From positions 1 to 12,813 of the forward strand of contig WGFS01000223.1 of NCBI GenBank assembly GCA_015492115.1: a DNA stretch of 12,813 bases, in the 5' to 3' direction. The stretch's first letter is position 1. Each line of letters starts with the position of its first letter. Positions 1 through 6,844 of the stretch are shown piece by piece. Position numbers and translations under genes: made by a program. This DNA is from Aquificaceae bacterium. Its GTDB lineage: Bacteria > Aquificota > Aquificia > Aquificales > Aquificaceae. A model generated the notes under the pieces. The model saw only the letters and a list, made by a program, of their open reading frames with translations, was not told the origin of the DNA and did no database searches.

Positions 1-98
1 CCTATATGCTTGATATGCTCAACGAACCGGAGCTTAAAGGTGTAGCCCAGGAGGTAGAGAGACTCATCAGGGAGATAATGGAAGAGTCCATTAAATGA
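1..98 (+). CDS. C-terminal end of an unidentified protein (partial)
   Basis: An open frame enters from the left edge (codons in phase from base 3) and stops at TGA 96-98. The visible 31 residues are acidic and probably helical, with a stretch reading EVERLIREIMEE. The TGA overlaps the ATG of ribD in an ATGA junction, so the two are probably translationally coupled in one operon. Codon use (AGG/AGA, ATA) matches the neighbours. The fragment is too short to name a family. Confidence 0.6.
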   Translation, partial: YMLDMLNEPELKGVAQEVERLIREIMEESIK

Positions 99-1183
99 GC
101 GACAGCGAGTTCATGTCCCTTGCCCTCTCCCTTGCGAGGAGAAGGAAGGGGCTCACCCACCCAAACCCAACCGTCGGATGCGTGGTTGTCAAAGGGGGTG
201 AGATAGTTGGACTCGGTTATCACGAGGGAGCGGGGTATCCCCATGCGGAGGTCGTAGCCCTTGAACAGGCAGGAGAGAAAGCTAAAGGCTCAACCCTTTA
301 CGTTACCCTTGAACCCTGCACCCACTTCGGGAGAACACCCCCCTGCACGGACGCCCTCATAAGGGCAGGGGTAAGAAGGGTTGTCGTCGCGGTTCTTGAC
401 CAGAACCCCCTCGTCGGTGGTAAGGGTGTGGCAAAGCTCAGAGAGTCAGGGATAGAGGTTGATGTGGGAGTTCTGGAGGACGAGGCAAAGCTCATCAACG
501 AGGACTTCTTCACCTACATAAGTCAGGGGAGACCCTTCGTAACATTGAAGCTCGCCCAGACCCTTGATGGGAAGATAGCCACCCTCTCCGGAGAGAGCAA
601 GTGGATAACATCCCTTCAGAGCAGGAAGTTCGCCCACAGGTTGAGAACGGAGGCTACCGCGGTTCTCGTTGGAGTGAACACGGTTCTGAGGGACAACCCG
701 TCCCTAACGGTGAGGCACATACCTTTCCAGAGACAGCCCCTGAGAGTCGTGATAGATCCAGAGCTTGAAACACCCCCTGACGCGAACCTCGTCACCGATG
801 GGGAAGCCCAGACACTTATAGTGTTCTCCCAAAGAGATCCAGCCAAGGAGAACGAGCTACTTGAAAGGGGAGTCCAGCTTCTCTACATGGAGAGGATAGA
901 GCTGAGGGAGTTTCTGAAGGAGCTTGCCAAAAGGGAGGTTGTACACCTTCTCGTTGAGGGAGGCGCTTACACCGTAAGCCAGTTTCTCAGGGAGGGGCTC
1001 TGGGACAGGCTAATCCTTTTCCAGGCTCCCAAGCTCTTCGGTGAGGGTAAGGGCATAGAGGACATCGGGGTGAAGGGGGTGGAGGACGCCCTGAGGCTTA
1101 ACATAAGGAGGGAGTGGAGGATAGGCGAAGACAGGGTCTCTGAGTATGTCCCCGTCATGGAAAGTTCGGGGCTGAGGTGGTAA
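95..1183 (+). CDS. ribD: Bifunctional riboflavin biosynthesis deaminase/reductase RibD
   Basis: RibD catalyses two cytosolic steps of riboflavin synthesis: deamination of the pyrimidinone 5'-phosphate made from GTP, then NADPH-dependent reduction of its ribose side chain. The 362-residue length is normal for the fused enzyme. The N-terminal cytidine-deaminase-like domain (about 1-145) shows the zinc ligands and catalytic Glu: HAE at 50-52 (H50, E52) and PCTHFGRTPPC with C75 and C84. The C-terminal reductase domain (about 147-355) opens with RPFVTLKLAQTLDGKIAT and carries GVNTVLRDNPSLTVR (193-207) and a later VEGG motif. A usual DPNP near residue 102 reads DQNP here. The start is the ATG inside the ATGA overlap with the preceding gene, with a GGAAGAG-like purine stretch 8 bases upstream. 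No other riboflavin gene is visible nearby. Confidence 0.95.
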   Translation: MSDSEFMSLALSLARRRKGLTHPNPTVGCVVVKGGEIVGLGYHEGAGYPHAEVVALEQAGEKAKGSTLYVTLEPCTHFGRTPPCTDALIRAGVRRVVVAVLDQNPLVGGKGVAKLRESGIEVDVGVLEDEAKLINEDFFTYISQGRPFVTLKLAQTLDGKIATLSGESKWITSLQSRKFAHRLRTEATAVLVGVNTVLRDNPSLTVRHIPFQRQPLRVVIDPELETPPDANLVTDGEAQTLIVFSQRDPAKENELLERGVQLLYMERIELREFLKELAKREVVHLLVEGGAYTVSQFLREGLWDRLILFQAPKLFGEGKGIEDIGVKGVEDALRLNIRREWRIGEDRVSEYVPVMESSGLRW

Positions 1184-1193
1184 AAAGCTAAGT

Positions 1194-2132
1194 ATGAGAT
1201 GGATTGAGCTAAAGAGGTCAAAGATAAAGGTATTCGGGAAGCCCACAAAGATTCTTATGAAGGGCATGACCGCCCCGGAGGAGCACACCCACTTCCTCCA
1301 CAGCCTATTAACAAACAACGTGAAGGCGCTGAGTCCCGGAACCTTCAACTACAACCTGTGGTTGAGGCAGAACGGTCAGCCCGTCGCGGATTTCTTCGTC
1401 TATAAACCCGGTGACTACTACATACTGGACACGGAGAAGCCTGCGGAGGAGGTCATAGATGAGTTCAACAGGCTCAAGCTCTCCCTGAAGGTCTTCTTTG
1501 AGGATCTGACCCCAGGTATGGAGCACGTATTCCTCTTCGGAGAAGGAGCCTCTGAGTTTATAAAAGACGCCTTCGGCGTGGAGCTTGAGGACTTCCAGCT
1601 CAAGAAAGTCAACGGTGTTCTTGTAGCAAGGAACCCCGTAAGGCTCCGCCAGACAGGTTACGACGTTATGGGCGAGTTGTCCACCTTCAAAAAGGAGCTC
1701 CCGGAAAAGGATCGTATAGAGGATGGAGAGTTTGAGGATCTCAGGATAGAAAACTGTGTTCCCAAGATAGGAAAGGAGCTCAGGGAGGGCTTCTCTCCCC
1801 TTGAGGCGGGTGTCCTGAGCTACGCCATTGACATGAACAAGGGCTGTTATGTGGGACAGGAGGCTATAGCGAGGGTCTACTTCAGGGGAAGGACGCCGAG
1901 GGTTCTCGTGAGGATGGAGAGGGTTGAGGGTGAGATCCGGGAGGGAGACAAGCTCACAGAAGAAGGGAAGTCCGCAGGGGTTATCACCTCCGTTAGCTCT
2001 GAAGGTAGTAAAGCTCTCGGCTACGTCCTCAGGAATTCCTACGAGCCCGGTAAGGAGCTATCAGCGGAGAGAGGAAGGGTAAAACTGGAGGGAAGCTGTG
2101 AGCAAGAAGGAAAGGGCCAAGGAACTTCTTGA
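1194..2132 (+). CDS. ygfZ: YgfZ/GcvT-family folate-binding protein
   Basis: This belongs to the GcvT-like superfamily, in which YgfZ proteins bind tetrahydrofolate and support iron-sulfur cluster enzymes and the MiaB-type tRNA modification step in the cytosol. The deciding motif is KGCYVGQE at residues 216-223 (C218), the YgfZ signature K-G-C-x-x-G-Q-E. A weak C-terminal beta-barrel follows (about 235-295), with GVITSVSSEGSKALGYV. The length of 312 is close to that of E. coli YgfZ. True GcvT of the glycine cleavage system is longer and lacks the KGC motif, so YgfZ is the better call. The gene begins 10 bp after ribD. A GAGGTGG sits 14-15 bases before the ATG, too far for a good SD, so coupling to ribD or a short leader is possible. 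Its last 35 bp overlap the next gene in another frame. Confidence 0.85.
   Translation: MRWIELKRSKIKVFGKPTKILMKGMTAPEEHTHFLHSLLTNNVKALSPGTFNYNLWLRQNGQPVADFFVYKPGDYYILDTEKPAEEVIDEFNRLKLSLKVFFEDLTPGMEHVFLFGEGASEFIKDAFGVELEDFQLKKVNGVLVARNPVRLRQTGYDVMGELSTFKKELPEKDRIEDGEFEDLRIENCVPKIGKELREGFSPLEAGVLSYAIDMNKGCYVGQEAIARVYFRGRTPRVLVRMERVEGEIREGDKLTEEGKSAGVITSVSSEGSKALGYVLRNSYEPGKELSAERGRVKLEGSCEQEGKGQGTS
2087..2092 (+). promoter_or_regulatory. Ribosome binding site deciding a GTG start
   Basis: GGAGGG lies 5 bases before GTG 2098, inside the 3' end of the ygfZ-like gene. This strong SD is the main evidence that the overlapping 104-residue frame is a real gene and that its start is GTG rather than a later codon. 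Confidence 0.7.
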
Positions 2133-2412
2133 AAGCGTTCTTGAGGAAAGATGTCCCCAGCTTGAGAAGGAGGATAAGGAGCAGAAGCACCTCTTCTTCT
2201 GCAAGGGTGAGCTCGTGGGGACTGTCGCCCAGATAGATGAGGATAAACTCGCTCTCACCGTCTATTCTCCGAAGATGGGAGACCCCATTCATAAGGAGTT
2301 CCTAAAGGAGGTTAAGGAGACCTTTGACGGAGATATACTGGAAGAGGGGACGAAGCTTTCAAGCGGTGTGGAACAGAACTTTTACTACACCTACGTTCAT
2401 GTAAAATTATGA
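2098..2412 (+). CDS. Conserved-looking hypothetical protein, 104 residues
   Basis: I do not recognise the family. The protein is small, soluble and acidic, with no signal peptide or membrane segment. Residues 1-30 look like a charged helix (KKERAKELLESVLEERC). A central part with beta-strand character follows (HLFFCKGELVGTVAQIDEDKLALTVYSP, about 31-58). The C-terminal part ends in an aromatic patch, NFYYTYVHVKL. Two cysteines (C19, C35) are present without a CxxC pattern. It starts with GTG behind a strong SD and overlaps the ygfZ-like gene by 35 bp, which implies coupled translation and perhaps a shared function. Codon use is like the neighbours. That it is a genuine gene is well supported by the SD, the codon style and its filling of the gap up to the next gene; its function is unknown. 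Confidence 0.75.
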   Translation: MSKKERAKELLESVLEERCPQLEKEDKEQKHLFFCKGELVGTVAQIDEDKLALTVYSPKMGDPIHKEFLKEVKETFDGDILEEGTKLSSGVEQNFYYTYVHVKL

Positions 2413-2428
2413 AGATGGAGGAAAGAAG

Positions 2429-3124
2429 ATGGGAAGGAACGTTGAGTTTGAGGTAAACGGCACAAGGGTAACGGGCTACCTGGCTGAGCCGGAGGCCAAG
2501 GGACCTGCGGTGATCATGATACACGAGTGGTGGGGTGTGGACTCGCCCCTATCCAACATAAAGGAGCTCACAGACAGGCTCTCTCAGGAGGGTTTCGTTG
2601 TCTTTGCACCGGACTTTTATAAGGGCAGGAGCGCGGACAACCCCGACGACGCGGGAGCTCTGATGACGGATATGTTCCAGAACAGGATGGAAGAGGTGGA
2701 CTCCATGTTCAGGGCGAGCGTAGAGTATCTTAGAAACCTGGAGAAGACAGATCCGGTGAAGGTTGGAGTGACAGGCTTCTGCTGTGGTGGGACGCTCTCC
2801 ATGTACTTCGCAAGCAAGTTCTCTGAGCTCATAGACGCAAGCGTTCCCTTCTACGGACTCCCCCAGCTTGCCCCCATAGACCCTTCAACCATAAAGGTAC
2901 CCATATTCTTCATAATGGCTGAGAAGGACGAGTTTGTGGACAACGACAGCGTTATAGACCTGATCAAGGTAGTGTGGAAGAACGGTGTGGAAACCCAGGC
3001 AAAGGTCTACGCGGGCGTAAACCACGCGTTCCTGAACGATAAGAGACCCGACGTTTACGATGAAAACACAGCTCAGGACGCCTGGAAGCTCGCGGTTGAG
3101 TTCTTCAAGAGACACTTAGGTTGA
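2429..3124 (+). CDS. Dienelactone hydrolase family alpha/beta hydrolase
   Basis: A cytosolic alpha/beta hydrolase of 231 residues, the usual length for dienelactone hydrolase (carboxymethylenebutenolidase). The cysteine-type triad is visible: nucleophile C118 in GFCCGG (116-121), D167 in MAEKDEFV and H199 in VNHAFLND. E33 in the IHEWWG segment matches the Glu that activates the cysteine in the characterised enzyme. No signal peptide is visible. The start is ATG 2429 with GGAGG at 2417-2421, 16 bp after the preceding stop. No other gene for aromatic breakdown is in the window, so the physiological substrate is unclear; members of this family hydrolyse various lactones and esters. The fold and catalytic residues are sure, the substrate is not. 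Confidence 0.85.
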   Translation: MGRNVEFEVNGTRVTGYLAEPEAKGPAVIMIHEWWGVDSPLSNIKELTDRLSQEGFVVFAPDFYKGRSADNPDDAGALMTDMFQNRMEEVDSMFRASVEYLRNLEKTDPVKVGVTGFCCGGTLSMYFASKFSELIDASVPFYGLPQLAPIDPSTIKVPIFFIMAEKDEFVDNDSVIDLIKVVWKNGVETQAKVYAGVNHAFLNDKRPDVYDENTAQDAWKLAVEFFKRHLG

Positions 3125-3128
3125 TTTC

Positions 3129-3137
3129 TGTTAAAAT
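3129..3137 (+). promoter_or_regulatory. Candidate extended -10 promoter for rpmB-aroC
   Basis: The 35 bp gap after the hydrolase gene contains TGTTAAAAT, a TGn plus TAAAAT extended -10 match. It would start RNA around 3144, leaving a leader of about 16 nt that includes the SD GGAGGT at 3149-3154. No convincing -35 hexamer is present at the normal distance. Confidence 0.4.
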
Positions 3138-3159
3138 ATCTCCCTTCTGGAGGTAAGAG

Positions 3160-3369
3160 ATGGCATCCTGCGAGATATGCGGAAAGAGGGTCATGCACGG
3201 TAGAAGGGTAACCTTCTCAGCTGAGAGGAACCCAAGACTCTTCAAACCTAACGTCCACAAGATGAGGGTGAGACTACCAGATGGAACGGTCAGAAGGATG
3301 TACATATGCACCAAGTGTCTGAAAGCTGGTAAAGTGGTCAAGGCAGTAAAGGTGCCCAAAGAACAGTAG
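3160..3369 (+). CDS. rpmB: 50S ribosomal protein L28 (bL28)
   Basis: Structural protein of the large ribosomal subunit. The 69-residue chain begins MASCEICGKR, typical of L28, followed by the basic loop HGRRVTFSAERNPRLFKPN. Four cysteines, C4, C7, C50 and C53 (CxxC...CxxC), form a zinc ribbon, so this is the zinc-binding version found in thermophiles and many other bacteria rather than the cysteine-free one. The SD GGAGGT lies 5 bases before the ATG. Its TAG stop is followed directly by the ATG of aroC, so the two share a transcript. L28 is more often next to rpmG; here it is not. Confidence 0.97.
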   Translation: MASCEICGKRVMHGRRVTFSAERNPRLFKPNVHKMRVRLPDGTVRRMYICTKCLKAGKVVKAVKVPKEQ

Positions 3370-4542
3370 ATGTCCCTTCGTGTTTTAAGATTTCTGACCG
3401 CAGGGGAGTCCCATGGAAAGGGGCTCACCGCCATACTTGAAGGAATACCAGCCAACCTTGAAATATCTGAAGAATACATAAACGAGGAACTCCGGAGAAG
3501 ACAGAGGGGATACGGACGCGGGGGGAGGATGAAGATAGAGAAAGATAAGGTTCAGATAACCTCCGGTGTCCGTTTCGGGAAGACCCTCGGTTCCCCTATA
3601 ACCCTCTGGATAGAGAACAGGGACTGGGAGAACTGGAAGGAGAAGATGGCGGTGGAGGGAAGTCCTTCCGATTCGGTAGTCCCCTTCACGAGACCGAGAC
3701 CAGGACATGCAGACCTTGCGGGTGGGATAAAGTACAACCAGAGAGACCTCAGAAACATACTTGAGAGGGCTTCCGCAAGGGAGACCGCGGCGAGGGTGGC
3801 GGTGGGAGCGGTATGTAAAAGGTTTCTGGAAGAGTTCGGTATAAGGGTAGGTAGCTACGTGATAAACGTGGGTGAGTGTTCCTTCCCCATAGAGGAGGAG
3901 GATCTCCTGAAGAGGCACGAGCTCGCGGAAAGGTCGGAGGTCAGGTTTCCAGACCCGACAAAGGACAAGGAGTTCAAGAGGTACATAGACAGCGTCAGGG
4001 AAAAAGGAGAGAGCACAGGAGGTATGTTTGAGGTCTTTGCGGTGGGAGTCCCTCCCGGACTTGGGAGCCACATCCAGTGGGACAGGAGGATAGACGGCAG
4101 GATAGCCCAGGCTATGATGAGCATCCAGGCAATGAAGGCTGTGGAGATAGGTCTTGGGGTGGAGTCTGCGGTCAGGCTCGGTTCCCAGGTTCACGACGAG
4201 ATAGGTTACGACCCCCAGAGGGGATACTTCAGATACTCCAACAACCTCGGTGGGACGGAAGGGGGTATGACCAACGGGATGCCCCTGCTCGTGAGGGTAA
4301 CCATGAAACCGATCCCAACCCTAAAGAACCCTCTCAGGAGTGTTGACATAGAGACAAAGGAGGAGCTCAGCGCGGGCAAGGAGAGGACGGATGTGGTGGC
4401 TGTACCTGCCGCATCGGTTGTTGGGGAGGCTATGCTCGCCATAGTCCTTGCGGATGCCCTCTTGGAGAAGCTCGGGGGGGACTTCATGGAGGAGGTCAAG
4501 GAGAGATACGAGCTGTACATGAAACATGTTAGAGGCTTCTGA
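3370..4542 (+). CDS. aroC: Chorismate synthase
   Basis: Catalyses the last step of the shikimate pathway, anti-elimination of phosphate from EPSP to give chorismate; it needs reduced FMN. The protein has 390 residues, the longer form usual in Gram-positives and thermophiles. Signature segments are FLTAGESHGKG (9-19, with H15), RPRPGHADLAG (108-118, with H113), RASARETAARVA (133-144) and GGTEGGMTNG in the C-terminal half. The start is fixed by the conserved N-terminus and comes directly after the rpmB stop (TAGATG). No SD stands at the normal distance, so translation probably depends on re-initiation by ribosomes finishing rpmB. Confidence 0.97.
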   Translation: MSLRVLRFLTAGESHGKGLTAILEGIPANLEISEEYINEELRRRQRGYGRGGRMKIEKDKVQITSGVRFGKTLGSPITLWIENRDWENWKEKMAVEGSPSDSVVPFTRPRPGHADLAGGIKYNQRDLRNILERASARETAARVAVGAVCKRFLEEFGIRVGSYVINVGECSFPIEEEDLLKRHELAERSEVRFPDPTKDKEFKRYIDSVREKGESTGGMFEVFAVGVPPGLGSHIQWDRRIDGRIAQAMMSIQAMKAVEIGLGVESAVRLGSQVHDEIGYDPQRGYFRYSNNLGGTEGGMTNGMPLLVRVTMKPIPTLKNPLRSVDIETKEELSAGKERTDVVAVPAASVVGEAMLAIVLADALLEKLGGDFMEEVKERYELYMKHVRGF

Positions 4543-4548
4543 TATTCT
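4540..4548 (+). promoter_or_regulatory. Candidate extended -10 at the aroC/mlaE junction
   Basis: The aroC stop TGA is followed at once by TATTCT, making TGn plus TATTCT. The mlaE start codon lies 8 bases further on and has no SD. The predicted start of RNA would be within about 2 bases of the ATG, giving a near-leaderless message. The same arrangement recurs before minC. No -35 consensus is visible. Confidence 0.35.
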
Positions 4549-4556
4549 ATTCCCCG

Positions 4557-5303
4557 ATGAACTGGCTGAGGACGCTCACTGAGGAGGTGGGGAGGGCTTC
4601 CCTCCTCGCCCTGCAGGCGGTTTACTTCCTCTTCAGAAAACCTCCAAAGCTGAAGCACTTCATATCCCAGTTCACCTACATAGCTGCGGAGACAGCCCCG
4701 GTCGTCCTCGTTACCTCCACCTTCACGGGTGGTGTGATAGCCCTCCAGACCTACTCCACCTTTCACCGTTTCAACGCTGAGTACCTGATAGGAGCGGTCG
4801 TCGCCCTGTCCATGGGAAGGGAGCTCGGTCCTGTCCTCACATCCCTTATGGTGGTCGCAAGGGTCGGCTCAGCCATGACCGCAAACATCGGAACCATGAG
4901 GATAACCCAGCAGATAGACGCCCTTGAGGTGATGGCTGTCAATCCGGTCAGGTATCTCGTCACACCTCGCCTCTTCTCCACAACCCTCGGAGTGCCTTTC
5001 CTGACCGTAATATCAAACGTCGCAGGCATGTTCGGAGGGTGGCTCGTAGCGACAAAGCTCTTCAAGGTGAACGAGTACCTCTACTGGCAGAAGATGATAG
5101 ACCTGACTGAGTTCTACGACATAGTGGGTGGGCTCTACAAAGCCTTCGTCTTCGGCTTCATCATAGCGTCCGTGAGCTGTTACTTCGGTTTTTACACGAG
5201 GGGTGGTACGGAGGGGGTCGGAAGGGCTACAACGAACTCCGTCGTAACATCCTCAATGCTCATACTGATCCTGGACTACTTCCTGACCGCAATAATATTC
5301 TGA
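4557..5303 (+). CDS. mlaE: MlaE-family ABC transporter permease
   Basis: Inner-membrane permease of the MlaE/YrbE family, which in Gram-negative bacteria works with the MlaF ATPase and an MCE protein (MlaD) to move phospholipids between the two membranes. At 248 residues its length is typical. Hydrophobic spans lie at about 47-65, 76-105, 143-165, 195-215 and 232-248. Family segments are GRELGPVLTSLMVVARVGSA (87-106), the cytosolic coupling region QQIDALEVMAVNP (118-130) and GTEGVGRATTNSVV (217-230). ATG 4557 is the only possible start, since an in-frame TAG lies at 4530-4532. No SD precedes it. Partner genes for an MlaF-like ATPase and an MCE protein are not adjacent, as the next gene is a cation transporter, so they must be elsewhere. 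The MalK-type ATPase at the right edge is not a plausible partner. Confidence 0.9.
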   Translation: MNWLRTLTEEVGRASLLALQAVYFLFRKPPKLKHFISQFTYIAAETAPVVLVTSTFTGGVIALQTYSTFHRFNAEYLIGAVVALSMGRELGPVLTSLMVVARVGSAMTANIGTMRITQQIDALEVMAVNPVRYLVTPRLFSTTLGVPFLTVISNVAGMFGGWLVATKLFKVNEYLYWQKMIDLTEFYDIVGGLYKAFVFGFIIASVSCYFGFYTRGGTEGVGRATTNSVVTSSMLILILDYFLTAIIF

Positions 5304-5314
5304 GGGGAAAGTTC

Positions 5315-5330
5315 TGCTAAATTTTTAGCA
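5315..5330 (+). promoter_or_regulatory. Perfect palindrome overlapping an extended -10 and the start codon
   Basis: TGCTAAA-TT-TTTAGCA is a perfect 7+2+7 inverted repeat ending on the A of the transporter's ATG. The left arm contains TGCTAAATT (5315-5323), an extended -10-like element. RNA would then start at or next to the start codon. A repressor bound here would block both promoter and start, so a metal-responsive operator is possible. It has too little GC and stem length to act as a terminator. Confidence 0.4.
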
Positions 5331-6241
5331 TGGACAGGAAAAACAGCATCAGGGTTCTGGGGATAAGCCTCGTCCTCATATTCTCCTTTGCCTTTGTGGA
5401 GCTCGTGGGGGGTTTTTTAACGAACTCCCTTGCCCTCCTTTCGGACGCGGGACATATGCTAACCGACAGCGTATCCCTTCTCATAGCTCTTGTCGCCCAG
5501 CTTCTCGTCCAGAAGGCAAGGGGCAAGAGGATGACCTACGGTCTGTACAGGCTGGAGGTACTCGCTGCGCTCGTGAACGGAGTATTCCTGATAGCCCTGA
5601 TAGGATACATCGCTTACGAAGCCTTCCAGAGGTTCATAAACCCCGAGCCCGTCCTCGGTCCTCAGATGCTCCTTATAGCGAGTATAGGGCTCGTTATAAA
5701 TCTCATAGCGGGATACATGCTCTTCAAGAGCGCCGAGGAAAACATAAACGTCAAGTCCGCCTTCCTCCACGTGGTAACCGATACCCTGGGCTCTGTATCC
5801 GCCATACTCGCAGGGCTTGCGGTGACTTTCTGGAAGTTTTACTTGGCTGACCCCATCCTGAGCATAGCCATATCACTCCTCATACTCCCCGGAGCCTACT
5901 CGGTCATAAGGGACTCTCTGAACGTCCTGCTTGAGCTAGTCCCCTCAGCAATAGATCCGGAGGAGATAGAGGTTGAGATAAGGAAGGTTCCGGGTGTTAT
6001 AGATGTTCACGACCTTCACGTCTGGTCTATAACCTCTGGAAACGTTGTCCTCACCGCCCACGTGGTCGTCAGCGATGTAAACGCCTGCAACGATATTCTC
6101 AGGAGCATAGAGGAGCTCGCCCAGAGTCACGGAATAAGCCACACGACCATCCAGATAGAGAGGGAGGGATACTCCTGTCCGCCTTCCTGTCCACTACTCC
6201 ACGGACAGGGTAGAATAGAGCATCACCATCACCACCACTGA
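5330..6241 (+). CDS. Cation diffusion facilitator (CzcD/ZitB-type zinc/metal exporter)
   Basis: Inner-membrane proton-coupled exporter that removes Zn2+ or similar divalent ions from the cytosol. At 303 residues it has the CDF layout: six membrane spans (about 10-30, 45-62, 78-100, 112-132, 150-168, 173-192), then a cytosolic ferredoxin-like domain (about 205-280). The transport site is HxxxD in span 2 (H42, D46 in SDAGHMLTD) and HxxxD in span 5 (H147, D151 in HVVTDTLGS); the double His/Asp pattern points to a zinc-type member. VHDLHVWSITSG (226-237) is the standard C-terminal domain motif, with H227, H230 and H244. Unusually, the protein ends with Cys283 and Cys287, then GRIE and six consecutive histidines, probably a native metal-binding tail. 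The start ATG has no SD and overlaps a palindrome. Confidence 0.93.
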   Translation: MDRKNSIRVLGISLVLIFSFAFVELVGGFLTNSLALLSDAGHMLTDSVSLLIALVAQLLVQKARGKRMTYGLYRLEVLAALVNGVFLIALIGYIAYEAFQRFINPEPVLGPQMLLIASIGLVINLIAGYMLFKSAEENINVKSAFLHVVTDTLGSVSAILAGLAVTFWKFYLADPILSIAISLLILPGAYSVIRDSLNVLLELVPSAIDPEEIEVEIRKVPGVIDVHDLHVWSITSGNVVLTAHVVVSDVNACNDILRSIEELAQSHGISHTTIQIEREGYSCPPSCPLLHGQGRIEHHHHHH

Positions 6242-6247
6242 TATAAT
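6239..6247 (+). promoter_or_regulatory. Extended -10 promoter candidate for minCDE
   Basis: The TGA stop of the cation transporter runs straight into TATAAT, giving a perfect extended -10 (TGn-TATAAT). The GTG start of minC is 8 bases downstream and has no SD, so the RNA would start at about 6254-6256, making it leaderless or nearly so. The -35 region lies within the His6 codons and shows no TTGACA match, which an extended -10 could offset. Confidence 0.5.
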
Positions 6248-6255
6248 ATTCATCG

Positions 6256-6834
6256 GTGGTAGAGATAAGGGGCATAACTCTTCCCGTAATAGCCATAAAA
6301 GTCAAGGATGCGAAAGACATCAGCTCCGTAAAGGAGGAGATAAGGGGAAGGGTAAAGGGGAAATTATTTCAGGGGAGTTACTTCATCCTTGAGAATGGAG
6401 AAGAACTACCTCCAGAGTGGCTATCTGAACTTGAGAGCTTTCTAAAGGAGCTTAACCTTGAGAGCATAAACAGGGTAGGCAGAAAGAAAAGAGAGGAGGA
6501 GGGTAAGTGTGAGAGGCTCCTCGTTGTGGACAGGTCTCTGAGATCGGGGCAGAAGGTTGAGCACGGTGGGGACATCCTCGTCCTCGGCGATGTGAATAAA
6601 GATGCTGAAGTTCTTGCGGTGGGTAATATTATTATTATGGGAGCGCTCAGGGGGATAGCGATAGCGGGTGCCCTCGGTGACGAAAGCGCTGTGGTTGTCG
6701 CACTGAGAATGGAACCCCAGCAGATAAGGATAGGAAAGAAGATAGCCATCTCCGACGAGTCAGAGAGGGTCTCGCCCGGGTACCCTGAGGTGGCTCGTGT
6801 TGAAGATGGTATGATAGTCTTAGAAAAGGTTTAG
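6256..6834 (+). CDS. minC: Septum site-determining protein MinC
   Basis: Inhibitor of FtsZ polymerisation, brought to the membrane by MinD so that division is blocked near the poles. The 192-residue protein has a small N-terminal alpha/beta domain (about 1-75), a charged linker (RKKREEEGKC, 76-85) and the C-terminal beta-helix domain (about 95-190). The MinC hallmark is RSGQKVEHGGDILVLGDVNK (96-115), followed by VGNIIIMGALRGIAIAG and the VVALRMEPQQIRIG segment. It is shorter than E. coli MinC (231), mostly in the N-terminal domain and linker. The GTG start allows the usual first beta strand (VEIRGITLPVIAIKV) and is preceded by no SD, only by TATAAT. minD begins 10 bp after the stop. Confidence 0.93.
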   Translation: MVEIRGITLPVIAIKVKDAKDISSVKEEIRGRVKGKLFQGSYFILENGEELPPEWLSELESFLKELNLESINRVGRKKREEEGKCERLLVVDRSLRSGQKVEHGGDILVLGDVNKDAEVLAVGNIIIMGALRGIAIAGALGDESAVVVALRMEPQQIRIGKKIAISDESERVSPGYPEVARVEDGMIVLEKV

Positions 6835-6844
6835 GAGTGTTGCC

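Noticed and set aside
3385..4194. Long open frame (269 codons) on the minus strand inside aroC
   Set aside because: It is antisense to unmistakable chorismate synthase, has no family-like composition (Pro/His/Leu-rich) and no SD; it arises from the low stop frequency of the antisense frame.
5407..5418. G6 followed by T6 run in the CDF gene as a slippery site or terminator
   Set aside because: The frame is intact across it with the CDF motifs on both sides, and there is no stem before the T run.
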